Origin: Barthelona sp. PCE
Taxonomy: Eukaryota > Metamonada: BaSk clade
NCBI GenBank assembly: GCA_040285745.1
Contig: JAUFOR010000003.1
Coordinates: 744,001-808,000 of the forward strand
Direction: 5' to 3'
DNA length: 64,000 nt
This document shows positions 38,587 to 47,617 of the stretch, piece by piece; within the stretch, counting starts at the first letter, position 1; each line of letters opens with the position of its first letter. Position numbers and translations under genes: made by a program. The notes beneath the pieces are model-generated. The model was not told where the DNA came from, made no database searches, and saw only the letters and a list, made by a program, of their open reading frames with translations.

Positions 38587-39573
38587 ATGTTCGATGATGG
38601 ATGTAACAAATCACTTGTAAAAAGGAAAATCGTTGATTTTCGATTTCTCACCGCATTTAAGCTCTACCTAAAGGAAATGTGGTCTCACGTGTTCGGAGTC
38701 GGCATCCCAGTCGGTCTGTTTGTCGAATTCTTTATATTCGGTCCCCAAGTTGATGTTTTCCAATCTTTGACCTTTGGTATCGTCTTGCTTCTTGCTTACG
38801 TGTTAGCATTGGGCGAAACATACCGCCTCTATAAGATTAAGAGATTAGAAGCTGCCAGTTACAGTATCATTGCAGGAAGTATTCTCAGTTTCTTTGCTTA
38901 TTGGATTAGCAGTCTTGTTCTTTCCACGTTCTCTGACATGAGCACCTGGTTTGACAGCTCCAATACCTTTTCTGTATTTACTATTGCTTTCAGCTCAGTC
39001 ATCATTCACGGTGTTCTTCTTCAGTCTATTCCTGCAATCACCATGCTCATCCTCAACCGCCAGGACTTCTACTCGTCCACTGATGCTCTGGCCATGGGTT
39101 CAATCGCGAATGCTAGTGCATACCTCTTACAAGCCTTTTTCTACTTCCCCAAGTTGGCTACTCTTTCATGGACATCCTCCTTCAACTTCTTCATCACTGT
39201 TGCTGCCAAGCTCGTCGTTGAGATGATCCTTCAGATGTGTCTTGGATCATTGACCGCGTACAGAATGCACATGATTTCTGAAGAGAATGATGAGGATGAT
39301 GCTAACATCTTCCACGCTACGTTGCCTGCTGCCGTTGTTGCTTCTTCTTTTGGAATTCTTTCAGGATTTTTCGAGACTTATCTCCCCTTAGGTGATCAAC
39401 CAACAAGTGAGGTATTCCTTGCTGTCTGTTCTCTTACTGCTTACATCCTTATTGCTCTCAGAATGCGCAAGTATCAAACTGCTTTCGATAGTCATGACAA
39501 GGAGAAGAACGTACCTGTTGTTGAAGTTCAGAACCGTATGCGTGCTGCAAAAAGTGCTCCCAAGAAATCTTAA
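38587..39573 (+). CDS. polytopic membrane protein, possibly PrsW-like
   Basis: 328 residues with about eight hydrophobic helices between residues 30 and 290 and a basic C-terminal tail. The segment LNRQDFYSSTDALAMGSIANASAYLLQAFFYF has the spacing of the PrsW-family 'LRRREFDEPIDGIVYGAAVGLGFAAIENVLY' block. The Glu-Asn pair is replaced by Gln-Ala, and the preceding Glu-Glu pair is not found. I regard the match as weak. If correct it would be a degenerate member; otherwise it is an unknown transporter or organiser. Starts MFDDGCNKS. Confidence 0.35.
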   Translation: MFDDGCNKSLVKRKIVDFRFLTAFKLYLKEMWSHVFGVGIPVGLFVEFFIFGPQVDVFQSLTFGIVLLLAYVLALGETYRLYKIKRLEAASYSIIAGSILSFFAYWISSLVLSTFSDMSTWFDSSNTFSVFTIAFSSVIIHGVLLQSIPAITMLILNRQDFYSSTDALAMGSIANASAYLLQAFFYFPKLATLSWTSSFNFFITVAAKLVVEMILQMCLGSLTAYRMHMISEENDEDDANIFHATLPAAVVASSFGILSGFFETYLPLGDQPTSEVFLAVCSLTAYILIALRMRKYQTAFDSHDKEKNVPVVEVQNRMRAAKSAPKKS

Positions 39574-39623
39574 CCTTCACAAATGTAAAGTGTAATCCAA
39601 TTTTTTTCTTTTTTATACTTTGT

Positions 39624-40514
39624 ATGTACCATTTGGCTTGGATAAGTCCACGAAAAAAGTATAAAAAGGCATTTATTGTACCATTTATCACAAGATTAGT
39701 TGATTTATTGGGGGAAAAATTAATTTTTATAGATGAACTTTATTTCGATCTACCGGTTGAAGAATGGCCCAAATCACTCTTCTGCATCCCTTACCTGTGC
39801 TCAAAGGTTCCAGTTGACAAGACAAGAGCGTATATTGAAGCAGGGAGCAAAGCATTATGCAATATTGATATAATGTTGAGTTTGATGGACAGACGTATCA
39901 TGAATGATGTTCTTACGGATAGTAGAGCGCCTTGTATTCCTCTATTTGATGATCCTAAAAGTATAGAGGGACCTGTGATTGAAAAACCGTTGGATGCAGA
40001 GAATCATGATGTTCGTATATATTACGATAACAAAACAGTTTTCCTGCACAGAAAAACCAAAGATAGATGCAGTTTTGAAGAAGAAAATTCATGCATTTAT
40101 AGAAGTAATGAAGAAATGGTATATTCACCATTATGTTCTGCCATTAATAATTTAGATATTAAAGTATATGCATTCAATTTCAATGATGGGAAGGATGAGG
40201 TTTTTGCCGAAAGTAGACCCAGTCCTGTACATAATCATTTTGTTCAAAGAGATGAAAATGGGCAGGAAAAAAGAGAAGCTGTTCAATTAACGGCACAGGA
40301 GAGAGAAGAAGCGTTGAGAATTGCGGAGAACTGCGAGCATCTCGTGTGTGGGATGGATCTATTGCGTTATACAGAAAATGGTGTGATGAAACATGCATGG
40401 ATAGATATCAATGGATTTTCAGTGGTAAAAAGACATCCTGATGCCCTAGAAATGCTGGCAGAGAAGATGTTTGAGCATGTTAATTCCTTGGTTAATGAAC
40501 ATAGTAAAGATTGA
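39624..40514 (+). CDS. kinase-only PPIP5K/Vip1 inositol-pyrophosphate synthase
   Basis: 296 residues forming only the ATP-grasp kinase half of PPIP5K. Family motifs in order: LPVEEWPKSLFCIPYLCSKV at 43-62 (human: 'EPIEDWPICDCLISFFS'), EKPLDAENHDVRIYY at 120-134, DIKVYAFN at 178-185, FAESRPSP at 194-201, and the metal-binding DINGFSVVK at 261-269. Residues equivalent to the catalytic Lys and Asp/Asn are kept. The protein ends where the kinase ends, with no histidine-phosphatase RHG motif. It should phosphorylate InsP6 or 5-InsP7 at the 1 position. A Siw14-type phosphatase is coded 4.4 kb upstream. Confidence 0.88.
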   Translation: MYHLAWISPRKKYKKAFIVPFITRLVDLLGEKLIFIDELYFDLPVEEWPKSLFCIPYLCSKVPVDKTRAYIEAGSKALCNIDIMLSLMDRRIMNDVLTDSRAPCIPLFDDPKSIEGPVIEKPLDAENHDVRIYYDNKTVFLHRKTKDRCSFEEENSCIYRSNEEMVYSPLCSAINNLDIKVYAFNFNDGKDEVFAESRPSPVHNHFVQRDENGQEKREAVQLTAQEREEALRIAENCEHLVCGMDLLRYTENGVMKHAWIDINGFSVVKRHPDALEMLAEKMFEHVNSLVNEHSKD

Positions 40515-40564
40515 TTTGAAAATTTGTTTCTTATCTTTATCAAAAACTCCTGTAATTTATTTGC

Positions 40565-41515
40565 ATGAATTCAGCTGTGAAACACTTTTTGACCTCAATT
40601 TCTGAGAGTCCTAAGGAGTTACGACCAGCAAATGTGGCACTTAGTTCAGATGCTATTCGAAATCTGGTTTGTTCTCTTGAAGTTCATGAGCTCTTCTCCG
40701 AGCAGTGGTTTAAAACAAGCAATGTTATATCAATTTTGGCATATGCCGCAGCAGCACAACAATCCAATATAGATCTTACTCTTGGTGATGATTTATGTCT
40801 GTTTGAGGGTTCTTTTGTGGTTATTCAGGAGTTTGGGCATCATCCAGACAAGGTATCAGTCATAATTAACATTTTGAAGGCTTACAAAGAATGTATGCTT
40901 CACCCTGATAATCAGCTATCTGGGTACAAAAATATGGTACGTGAGTTATCCACAAGGCTGAGCATAAGGCCAAGGGTGTTGTCTGAGCGAATGATTGAGT
41001 TGGAAGAAATGGCAGGACTTTTATTAGGATGTTGCTTAGAATTTAAAGAGATATTATCCAACATACCAATGGATTTATTCTTCTCTTACATCAACAGTGT
41101 CTTTGGTAAGGATCATATATATATTGTAGGAGATCAGGATGTTAACAAAACACAAGAAGCGTTAATTTTGCTGTATTTTCATCAAATTGCTCAAAGATTG
41201 TCAGATATGGAATCACAGACGATAGTTGAAGCCTTTATATCACACAGAGTCATTGAAAACTTAGTTAAACACTTACACACACACTACAAACGAGTTTCTT
41301 TGAAGTTGACGTTTAGGGCACTGCACGGTCTTGCTCTGATCCTCGAAACTGAGGACGGAATAGTGTTCCAAGATGTCTTATTTCCACCAGCATGTTATCA
41401 GTATTTATTCCTGTTTCAAGATGTTTTAGTTACGAAAGCGGCAGAAAAATCGTACGAAAACAGAGTGAAACTCGCACCTCTAAGCAGGTTTATTCATTCA
41501 GCAAGAAATAAATAG
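40565..41515 (+). CDS. hypothetical alpha-helical protein, unrecognised
   Basis: 316 residues starting MNSAVKHFLTSI. The composition is soluble and helical, with leucine-spaced segments (ALILLYFHQIAQRLSDMES, LTFRALHGLALILETEDG) suggestive of ARM-like packing. No motif was identified. The uninterrupted frame and normal composition make it a real gene. It follows the PPIP5K gene on the same strand after 50 bases. Confidence 0.55.
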   Translation: MNSAVKHFLTSISESPKELRPANVALSSDAIRNLVCSLEVHELFSEQWFKTSNVISILAYAAAAQQSNIDLTLGDDLCLFEGSFVVIQEFGHHPDKVSVIINILKAYKECMLHPDNQLSGYKNMVRELSTRLSIRPRVLSERMIELEEMAGLLLGCCLEFKEILSNIPMDLFFSYINSVFGKDHIYIVGDQDVNKTQEALILLYFHQIAQRLSDMESQTIVEAFISHRVIENLVKHLHTHYKRVSLKLTFRALHGLALILETEDGIVFQDVLFPPACYQYLFLFQDVLVTKAAEKSYENRVKLAPLSRFIHSARNK

Positions 41516-41599
41516 TTTTTAATCAGGGTATTAAGATGTACATAACAGGTTGAGAAGCTTTCATTCTTGTTTTCTGTTTTTTCCGTTTTACAAATTTTC

Positions 41600-42721
41600 A
41601 TGTCGTTTAAACCTCACTTAGAGGCTGAAGCAACCAAAGATGGGTCTAGTGATACAATGGAAGCCGTTGAAATTTCTCTTTTAAGAAAAAGTTACTATGA
41701 ACTTACATTACGGTATAACCAACTGCTACAGAGTTCTGCCACGCCTCAAGATCACTTCCCCCAAATCTTGTGCAAGCAGGATATGAAGGATCGCGAGAAA
41801 GTACCACTTCAAAAGTGCATTTTGCTCAACGAGTTTTCCAGGGAGAATTATGAACCAGTATACAGCATATCTATTGTTCCCCATGACAAAAGCATACTTT
41901 TTGGAAACTTTTATGGTGGTGTAGAAGTATTCCGCTCCAATTTTCTTCATTTTCAAACTTTATTCCACCATGCTGCGTGCATTACTGACATATCTGTGTC
42001 AGCCTCGGGGGAGTACCTCGCAACATCAAGCCTCGACAGAAGCATCTGCCTATTCTCAAAGGAAAGCGCAACGCAATTAGATTTGGTATATAGGTTTGAA
42101 TTCAAGGCTTTCATCCATGCCATCGCCTTCTATAAGGACTTTTTGTTCTGTGCCGGCGATGATGGTATGCAAATGTGTGACATCGTGCACCGCAGAACCG
42201 ATGTGGTGCATACTGATTACGTAATCTACTGCATGCAGTGTATAGGCGACCACATCATCGCTGGAACGAGAGATGGGCGCTTGCTCGTCTTCTGTATCAG
42301 AAGTAATGGTGTTGTTAAGCTAGAACGCGTGAAACTTCTTAGCACTGAAGATGTTTGTATTTTGGGCGTCGCATGCGCTATGGGGCAAGACGCGCAGACC
42401 TTCTACGTCTCTGTTGTTACTGATTCTGACGACCTGCACATGTTCACATTCGATCGCAACTCGACTCTGTTTTCAAACCATCGCACGTACCACAACAACA
42501 GAACTGACGGCCTACCGCTCTCCCCCGCGATTTATACGTCAGAAAACATGGTTGATAATAATTTCATTTCCGCTGTTCCAACTTTAGAAGGACTCCGCGT
42601 ATACGACAATGAAAAATGCATATTCCGCGACGAAAATGACTGTCGTGCCGTCTGTATATGCGAGAACAAGCTGTATGTTGCTTACAATGATAAACATGCG
42701 CGTGTCTATGGCTTGAATTAA
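41600..42721 (+). CDS. WD40-repeat protein
   Basis: 373 residues from the ATG at 41600; the longer frame starts at a TTG. A helical N-terminus (EISLLRKSYYELTLRYNQLLQ) is followed by a beta-propeller. Recognisable repeat cores are HHAACITDISVSASGEYLATSSLDRSICLFSKES, FIHAIAFYKDFLFCAGDDGMQMCDI and DHIIAGTRDGRLLVFCIRS. The short coiled segment before the propeller is common in ubiquitin-ligase or transcription cofactors, but no specific orthologue is recognised. The stop lies 23 bases from the convergent ZMYND12 stop. Confidence 0.75.
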   Translation: MSFKPHLEAEATKDGSSDTMEAVEISLLRKSYYELTLRYNQLLQSSATPQDHFPQILCKQDMKDREKVPLQKCILLNEFSRENYEPVYSISIVPHDKSILFGNFYGGVEVFRSNFLHFQTLFHHAACITDISVSASGEYLATSSLDRSICLFSKESATQLDLVYRFEFKAFIHAIAFYKDFLFCAGDDGMQMCDIVHRRTDVVHTDYVIYCMQCIGDHIIAGTRDGRLLVFCIRSNGVVKLERVKLLSTEDVCILGVACAMGQDAQTFYVSVVTDSDDLHMFTFDRNSTLFSNHRTYHNNRTDGLPLSPAIYTSENMVDNNFISAVPTLEGLRVYDNEKCIFRDENDCRAVCICENKLYVAYNDKHARVYGLN

Positions 42722-42744
42722 CCAATAATTTTACAATTCATCTC

Positions 42745-44427
42745 TCAGTATCCTCCTGCATACGACGATACAGTAGCCAGCAAACTGTGAATGTCATCAT
42801 ACAAATGCGGTGACTGTGTGATGAAAGCCTCATTTTCCAGCGCCCTGTTGAGGTTATCAATGGCTGGTTCGATTTCCTTAAGAGCTGCGTACAACAATCC
42901 CAAAACAAGGAGAGACATGCCTGTGTATGCGTCTGTCTCGCCGTATTCTTCAAGGAAAGAATTTCCAATATGCACAAGCATGTTTTCTGCCTCGGTCGTT
43001 TGTAAACCGCCCAGCTCACTAAACACATCCTTGTTTTCCTGAATTGCATCAAGTAAATATCGTTGCCAGATGCTGAGCACACGTTCATGGATTTTCTGAG
43101 AAAGTTCCGGTTTTCCGTCGTCATAGAAGACACACCCAATCAGGAAATAACTGTTTGTCGCAATAACATCGGAGGGGCCGCTTTCGAGCGCAAAAAGATA
43201 CGCAGCGTGGCTCAGATACTTCAAGGCAAGGTTGTATCTCTTGAGAGTATGGAAATAACGACCTGAAATGAGAAAGATCTTTGCCTTCAGGTAATTGGCA
43301 CCATCCAGTTCTCTGTCCATGTATAGCTCTGCCTTGGTAACTGTGATTCCATCTGTGCCTTTCTTCTTCTTCCTTGTCTTGGAACTCACACTTTCAGAAT
43401 CTTGAAGAACAGCGCTGTGTCCGAGATTATGGATACGCAGACCGTCTTCTTCCGCAAGATGCTCAAGTCCATTCATGAACTCGTCGAGTTCTGTCACCTC
43501 GTGGGATGTTGGGCGCGCCTTCTTTGCGAAAGGATCCATAAATGTATCGTCTTCGCTTGCTCCACCAATTTGCAATATCTGGGCATGGTTAACATCATTG
43601 TTCTTTGAGAATATGGATGTTGGGACACCAGAGGGAGACTCAATCACTGAAAAACGCCTGTGTGGTATAGATTCAACAAATAATCGGTCAGGAACATCAT
43701 TTTCTTCTCCAACGCGACTGTTCTTGCGCAGAATATGATCCCTGGCGCTGATGGGTTCCTCGAGCACCTCAAGCTGGATGTCAGTCTCAGTTGCAAGCAC
43801 AGCAAAGTCCTTCTTCTTCTTGTAGTTATAGATCCAGTTGAAGCCATCATTGAGCTTTTTCTTCTCCCCCTTCTTAATCTCTGCCTCCTCGTACTTGTTC
43901 TCGAGCAGGCGCTGATATGTGCTCTCCTCCACATTAATGACCTGCCATTGTGCCAGGTTCATATATTCAAGCACTTGCTTGTACTTGCCTACGTTCAAAC
44001 TAATCTCTCCCAAAAGAAGGTATGCGGGTGTCACCTGCAAGCTCTTATCTCCGTACATCTTACGAGAGTACTTTAACGCTTGCAAGGCACCAGGCAAGGC
44101 ATACTTGCATTCTCCGCTCGCTAAGAACTTGGTGGCTTCGAGCTTCGACGTCTCGATGACGTCAGTCATAAGCTCGTTAACCCTAGATTGGAACTCGTTG
44201 CGCTGCTTCTCACTTCCAATAATCAATGTATCCTGACGTATAACCGCTAAATGATCACATATGTGTTTGTGTACGCCCTCCCAATCTAAATTTTGGTGCT
44301 CTTCAGAGCAATAATATGTTACACGGCAGTAAGGGCATTGTAATTTTGCTGGTGCGGAACAGATCTCGCAAAGACAGCTTACTCCCTTTGGATTTGCAAG
44401 CGGATTGATCTTCACAGACCTTGACAT
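42745..44427 (-). CDS. ZMYND12: ZMYND12-like MYND zinc finger and TPR protein (axonemal)
   Basis: 560 residues. The MYND finger is at residues 20-57 (ligands C20, C23, C31, C34, C40, H44, H53, C57). The opening INPLANPKG and YALPGALQALKYSRKMYGDKSLQVTPAYLLLGE match ZMYND12. TPR-like helices (KAKIFLISGRYFHTLKRYNLALKYLSHAAYLFA and NSYFLIGCVFYDDGK) follow. In other eukaryotes ZMYND12 binds TTC29 and sits on the axoneme. A Lys/Glu/Ser-rich insert of about 150 residues separates the two TPR halves and makes the protein about 200 residues longer than the human one. Confidence 0.85.
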   Translation of the reverse strand: MSRSVKINPLANPKGVSCLCEICSAPAKLQCPYCRVTYYCSEEHQNLDWEGVHKHICDHLAVIRQDTLIIGSEKQRNEFQSRVNELMTDVIETSKLEATKFLASGECKYALPGALQALKYSRKMYGDKSLQVTPAYLLLGEISLNVGKYKQVLEYMNLAQWQVINVEESTYQRLLENKYEEAEIKKGEKKKLNDGFNWIYNYKKKKDFAVLATETDIQLEVLEEPISARDHILRKNSRVGEENDVPDRLFVESIPHRRFSVIESPSGVPTSIFSKNNDVNHAQILQIGGASEDDTFMDPFAKKARPTSHEVTELDEFMNGLEHLAEEDGLRIHNLGHSAVLQDSESVSSKTRKKKKGTDGITVTKAELYMDRELDGANYLKAKIFLISGRYFHTLKRYNLALKYLSHAAYLFALESGPSDVIATNSYFLIGCVFYDDGKPELSQKIHERVLSIWQRYLLDAIQENKDVFSELGGLQTTEAENMLVHIGNSFLEEYGETDAYTGMSLLVLGLLYAALKEIEPAIDNLNRALENEAFITQSPHLYDDIHSLLATVSSYAGGY

Positions 44428-44639
44428 GCTGTTTGATTACTAAAGAGGCTTGAAAAAGGTGGAAAATTCGCTAAACATTTTTGATACCATTTCATTTGAA
44501 AGTAGATTCGTAAAAGGTGGTGTAAATTGTAGCGTAAGCATGCTTTTATTGTATAACAAATAAATCTCGACTAAGAGTCGCCCACCATTGTATCAATGTT
44601 ATTTCTCTTATCAATACAAAGCACGTATTTATTGAAACA

Positions 44640-46721
44640 CTAGTGGTTGGCGGGAGGAAGAACCTTATACACACGAACAATCCAGTGCTCAGAAGTGAAA
44701 GCCTCCTCAAAGTACTCGAGCTCAAAATTCTTATTACCAATTTCTACGTTACGAACACGATCGAAACCGGTAGGGGAACGCTGGTCAGTCTGTACCTCAC
44801 CAAAGCGATAGTAACAAAGCTTATACATGAGTGAGTTCAAAAGCTTGGGAGCACCTTCGCTATCAACTCTGAATTCACCACGTGGCGTATAGTAATCTGA
44901 CTCCTTGATCGGGGGATAGAGGCTATCCAGCTCATCGAGACCACCAATCCTGACCATCCACAAGAACTTATTGATGTCATCACTTGAATATCCGCTCAAA
45001 CCACCAAAGATTACGAGAACGTAGTCAACGTCCAGATCCTGGGAGATCTTGTAACCGACAGCCTCAGGGGAGGACATAGCACGACCAACAGTTGCAATAT
45101 GGGTGTTATTCCATGTGTTGTTATCAACAATAGTGGTACGGTTTGCCATCTCAGTGATTTGATAACCGTAATCCCACCAGGACATAATCTTGGCATCAGG
45201 CTTGGTATTGTGAGAGATCCAGCTATATGCTTCGCGGAAATCATCAAAAATAATGCGGCTTCCGTCATGACCTCTGGCGGCCAAAACAATTGAGGGACTA
45301 GAGTATGCCTCGGAGCCAACCCAAATACAGTGGCGCATGTACATAATGAGCATGAGGGTGACAATAGCACCGACACCAATGGCAATAGGCTTGGCGTTGG
45401 GGTTCTTGACGGCTCTCTTTCTCTTCCTACCTTCCTTCTCCTCGGCCATGACAACGCCAAAGACCCTCGAAAGGATCTCAGAAACGGCGTATCCACCAAC
45501 AATACAAACTGCTGGGGCGAGGACAAGCATAAGACGAACCATAACTCCAGCAAAGTAGCAAGAAGCAATCGAGTACATCATAATAAAGATTCTCTCATCG
45601 GTTGGCTTGTTGAAGAGCATGTAGATGCCAACAGGGAAGACGATGATGAGGAAGTAGAGGTCGAAGAAGAACGAGGCCCAGGTAGTGGGCTGATGTTCAG
45701 AAACGGACGCAATGATTGGAATATGGTTTTTAGCGTACGTGGGATCGAGGAGCGCATAGAAACGACCAGTCCAGGGTACGATTCTGTTCGTGGCAAGGGC
45801 GAGGGCGACGGTGCCAACAAGACCAGCAACGACAGCGGTACCGATGATTCTGATCAGCTTCTTGAAGCTCTCCTCGGATAGCGTCTTTTTCACGTGTGTG
45901 AATAGAGCATAACCTTGGACAAACACAAAGGTGAGGAGGGCGAGCATCTGCTCACTGTTCTTGACAGGCTGGAAACCGATGAAGCGGACCTGCATAGACA
46001 ACAGGACGCCAACCATATAAAATATGGAGTACGATACGTAGAGCCTGTTCGAGAAGCGGCCAGAGATGATAAGGGTGATGACGTGGATGGGGATAATGTT
46101 GATTACAAAAATGTAGGCGCCCCAAGCAGCAGCCATGTAGAAGTATGCGAGAGCGGCAACTGCTGACCACACCATGGATCCAGACTTAATCGCCTTGATC
46201 CAGCAATAGAAGACAAAGAGCAGAGCGAAGATGGAGACACACTCGTTATCGAAGGAACCAGCGACTGAACGCGAAATGTAACCAGGGATGATCGAGACGA
46301 AAGCGGCACCGAGGAGACCTGCACCGCCGCCCTTGATCTCCTTACCGATTCCGTAGGTAACCCAGACGGTGAAAACGGCGAAAAGAGGAGCGAGGAAAAC
46401 ACAGACATCACGGATGCTGACAAAGATGTGGAAGAATTCGAGGATCTTGTAGACAACACCGGTTGTCCACATGAGACCAGGGTATACAGTGAAACCGACA
46501 GTTCTTCCAAGAGGATACCAAACAGATTCATCGAACCAGTTGTAGAAACTGAAGAATCCCTTGTTAATGAGCTGCTGAGTAGCTCTGAAGTTAAAGTAGG
46601 GATCGTATTCGTGAATAATCGATTCGAAACGGATCACAGCCCAAAGCCTGGAGATAAAGGCAAGCACTGATAATAATATCAATGTGCCGTACGTTAGCAT
46701 TCCTTTCTTGGTGATTTTCAT
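44640..46721 (-). CDS. STT3: oligosaccharyltransferase catalytic subunit STT3
   Basis: 693 residues from the ATG at 46721. The first luminal loop contains the acidic motif HEYDPYFNFRATQQL, followed by about 11-13 membrane helices. The C-terminal luminal domain has the signature WWDYGYQITEMANRTTIVDNN, the universal OST acceptor-binding motif, and a later MYKLCYYRF. STT3 transfers the lipid-linked glycan to asparagines in the ER. A few codons upstream the frame remains open, but only to a non-ATG. Confidence 0.97.
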   Translation of the reverse strand: MKITKKGMLTYGTLILLSVLAFISRLWAVIRFESIIHEYDPYFNFRATQQLINKGFFSFYNWFDESVWYPLGRTVGFTVYPGLMWTTGVVYKILEFFHIFVSIRDVCVFLAPLFAVFTVWVTYGIGKEIKGGGAGLLGAAFVSIIPGYISRSVAGSFDNECVSIFALLFVFYCWIKAIKSGSMVWSAVAALAYFYMAAAWGAYIFVINIIPIHVITLIISGRFSNRLYVSYSIFYMVGVLLSMQVRFIGFQPVKNSEQMLALLTFVFVQGYALFTHVKKTLSEESFKKLIRIIGTAVVAGLVGTVALALATNRIVPWTGRFYALLDPTYAKNHIPIIASVSEHQPTTWASFFFDLYFLIIVFPVGIYMLFNKPTDERIFIMMYSIASCYFAGVMVRLMLVLAPAVCIVGGYAVSEILSRVFGVVMAEEKEGRKRKRAVKNPNAKPIAIGVGAIVTLMLIMYMRHCIWVGSEAYSSPSIVLAARGHDGSRIIFDDFREAYSWISHNTKPDAKIMSWWDYGYQITEMANRTTIVDNNTWNNTHIATVGRAMSSPEAVGYKISQDLDVDYVLVIFGGLSGYSSDDINKFLWMVRIGGLDELDSLYPPIKESDYYTPRGEFRVDSEGAPKLLNSLMYKLCYYRFGEVQTDQRSPTGFDRVRNVEIGNKNFELEYFEEAFTSEHWIVRVYKVLPPANH

Positions 46722-47617
46722 CTGAAACAACAAGTTGATTCAAGACAAAGATGTGAAAAAGAAGAGAATAGTGAAAACGTTATTCTAAGCTTGAGTTTTA
46801 CCAATATCAGTGTTACTATCGGGCCGCAATATATAAGAAGTTGAACTTTATAGTGGTGAAAATAGCCAAAATTCCCATACAAGCCAATTATGACGTTCTC
46901 AAATATATTCTCATTTCTTGACATTTTTCCCCAAAATTTCTACTTTAAATGGAATATTATTCCACACTTCGCGCTTTTATAAACGAAAACTATAGGCTTA
47001 TACTTTCTGTATTATTGAAACTATATTATAGCGTCTTTCCAACGGTACTCAGGAACAAAACGACGTCCATTTTACCTATGACTTAAATACTACGAGATAT
47101 CTACGAAATGAAAAAGCAATATTTTAGCAGGTTAATCTAAAAGATTAAGAAATGGTTTTATAAGAATTTCAGATGTATATGTATTAATTTTACTACAATT
47201 AAAAATGTAAAGATGAATTTTACATAATATTAAGTTAATATACAAATTTTATCTCAACATTATTGCAATATTTATGGAAATGAAATCAAGCTCGCATGAT
47301 AATATTTATTTGTAAAGGTTCACTCATCAAAGGTCGATCTAATCAAAAAAAGAAGAAAATTTTCAATCATTAGCTTAAACTATATTGAAATGTTGAACAA
47401 TGAATTTGGCTATTCACTTACTATTCAACATTAGAACAATTATGTAAATATTTTATATAGTAAAACTAAATATACGATGAGAAAAAAAATTCAATTTACT
47501 GTGTGATCAATTACAGATGATATCCTACTATTTCTATGGATTAAACCAGCATATAACCGAAATATATACATCAATATTGATCGAAAAGGACAAAGTATTA
47601 AATGAATTTTTTGTATT
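46722..47617. other. 896-bp AT-rich gene-free region, the longest in the window
   Basis: Between the STT3 start and the LARP1-like stop. The sequence is much more AT-rich than the rest (runs of TAATATTT and poly-A/T) and contains no convincing ORF; the 82-codon frame at 47517 is low complexity. I looked for tRNA and U6-like features and saw none. It may hold a promoter, an origin, a scaffold-attachment region or an undetected ncRNA. It could also be a decayed gene. Confidence 0.6.

Noticed and set aside
45330-45881. 183-codon antisense ORF over STT3
   Set aside because: It mirrors the STT3 coding sequence and has no independent motif.
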